From: Dactylosporangium siamense | GTDB lineage: Bacteria; Actinomycetota; Actinomycetes; Mycobacteriales; Micromonosporaceae | Reading direction: 5' to 3' | Length of the DNA stretch: 64,000 nucleotides | Assembly: GCF_016862795.1 (NCBI RefSeq) | Contig: NZ_BONQ01000111.1 | Location: 1-64,000, forward strand | In this document: piece by piece, positions 63,686 through 64,000 of the stretch | How the letters are laid out: every line of letters starts with the position of its first letter | Numbering within the stretch: the stretch's first letter is position 1 | The notes under the pieces: model-generated | Seen by the model: only the letters and a program-made list of their open reading frames with translations | Told to the model about the DNA's origin: nothing | The model's database searches: none | Program-made: the position numbers and the translations under genes

Positions 63686-64000
63686 CCAGGCCGAAACCGA
63701 CTGTCCGGGTGCGTCTGACGTTGTTGTACACCGGCCTCTTCGCCGCCGGCGGCGCCATCCTGTTGGTGATCACCTACCTGCTGGTGGCGGCCATTCCCAC
63801 GGCCGTGACCTCGTGGTCGGTCCGCCTGCCGGGCGGGCAGGTGGAGACGTCGGCGTTTCGGGTGCCGGATCGCGCCGAGTTCGAGCCGATCTGCGTCGAG
63901 GCCCTCAGGTCGAAGGATGTCGATCCGAACCTCCGGGACAAGTGCGTGACGGCGTATCAGGTCTGGGGTGCGCAGACCCAGCGCGCGGAGACGCTGTCGC
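63682..64000 (+). CDS. Sensor histidine kinase, N-terminal part (cut by window end)
   Basis: GTG 63682 overlaps the regulator stop. Only the first ~106 codons are visible: a basic start, a membrane segment (LLYTGLFAAGGAILLVITYLL is ~residues 13-33) and the beginning of an extracellular region with two cysteines. Catalytic domains would lie beyond the window. The position after an OmpR-type regulator makes a sensor kinase by far the likeliest identity. Confidence 0.85.
   Translation, partial: MTRPKPTVRVRLTLLYTGLFAAGGAILLVITYLLVAAIPTAVTSWSVRLPGGQVETSAFRVPDRAEFEPICVEALRSKDVDPNLRDKCVTAYQVWGAQTQRAETLS

Overview
The window is uniformly high-GC DNA with dense, overlapping operons, GTG starts and actinobacterial gene families (a StrR-type regulator, a BlaI/M56 pair, NarL-type two-component systems, DUF4253). 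It comes from a filamentous actinomycete. A Micromonosporaceae-like host is plausible, but that is an impression and not something proven by sequence.

Region 1 (1-35.6 kb) is the inner part and right flank of a nonribosomal peptide (NRPS) gene cluster. The window opens inside the last NRPS gene of an upstream assembly line (adenylation end, carrier protein, thioesterase). A JmjC-like cupin oxygenase and a luciferase-like flavin monooxygenase follow, joined by short overlaps, and then one huge NRPS gene (3361-31161, 9,266 aa, eight modules). Reading the binding pockets by eye gives the order Gly / D-X / Ile-or-Val-like / D-Phe / Gly / Gly / Orn-or-Dab / X. This protein has no thioesterase and ends in a short acidic tail. 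Downstream are a second, paralogous JmjC-like oxygenase, a flavin reductase, a convergent tryptophan-type FAD halogenase and a GNAT acetyltransferase that carries an NRPS-type TubC-like docking domain at its N-terminus. Together they suggest a chlorinated, oxidised and possibly N- or O-acetylated peptide. No MbtH-like gene, exporter or precursor-supply gene is visible here, so the cluster must extend to the left.

Region 2 (35.7-42.1 kb) is a tripartite tricarboxylate transporter locus: tctC-tctB-tctA on the minus strand, a second TctC-like lipoprotein, and a CitA/CitB-type two-component system between them.

Region 3 (42.3-48.1 kb) holds a large solitary Ski2-like helicase, an AT-richer gene-free stretch of about 580 bp, a StrR/NovG-type ParB-fold regulator that may be the pathway activator of the NRPS cluster, and a BlaI/M56 repressor-protease pair.

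Region 4 (48.1-64 kb) is a signalling and ABC-transport neighbourhood. It contains two NarL-type two-component systems flanked by paralogous small lipoproteins, a DUF4253 protein, a rearrangement scar that joins a decapitated ABC permease to a decapitated LuxR-type regulator, a small lipoprotein, an LRR protein and a YtrA-type GntR repressor with ABC exporter and a clear operator palindrome. It ends with a MacB-type efflux operon whose first gene encodes a third paralogous lipoprotein and which is divergent from an OmpR-type two-component system cut by the window end.
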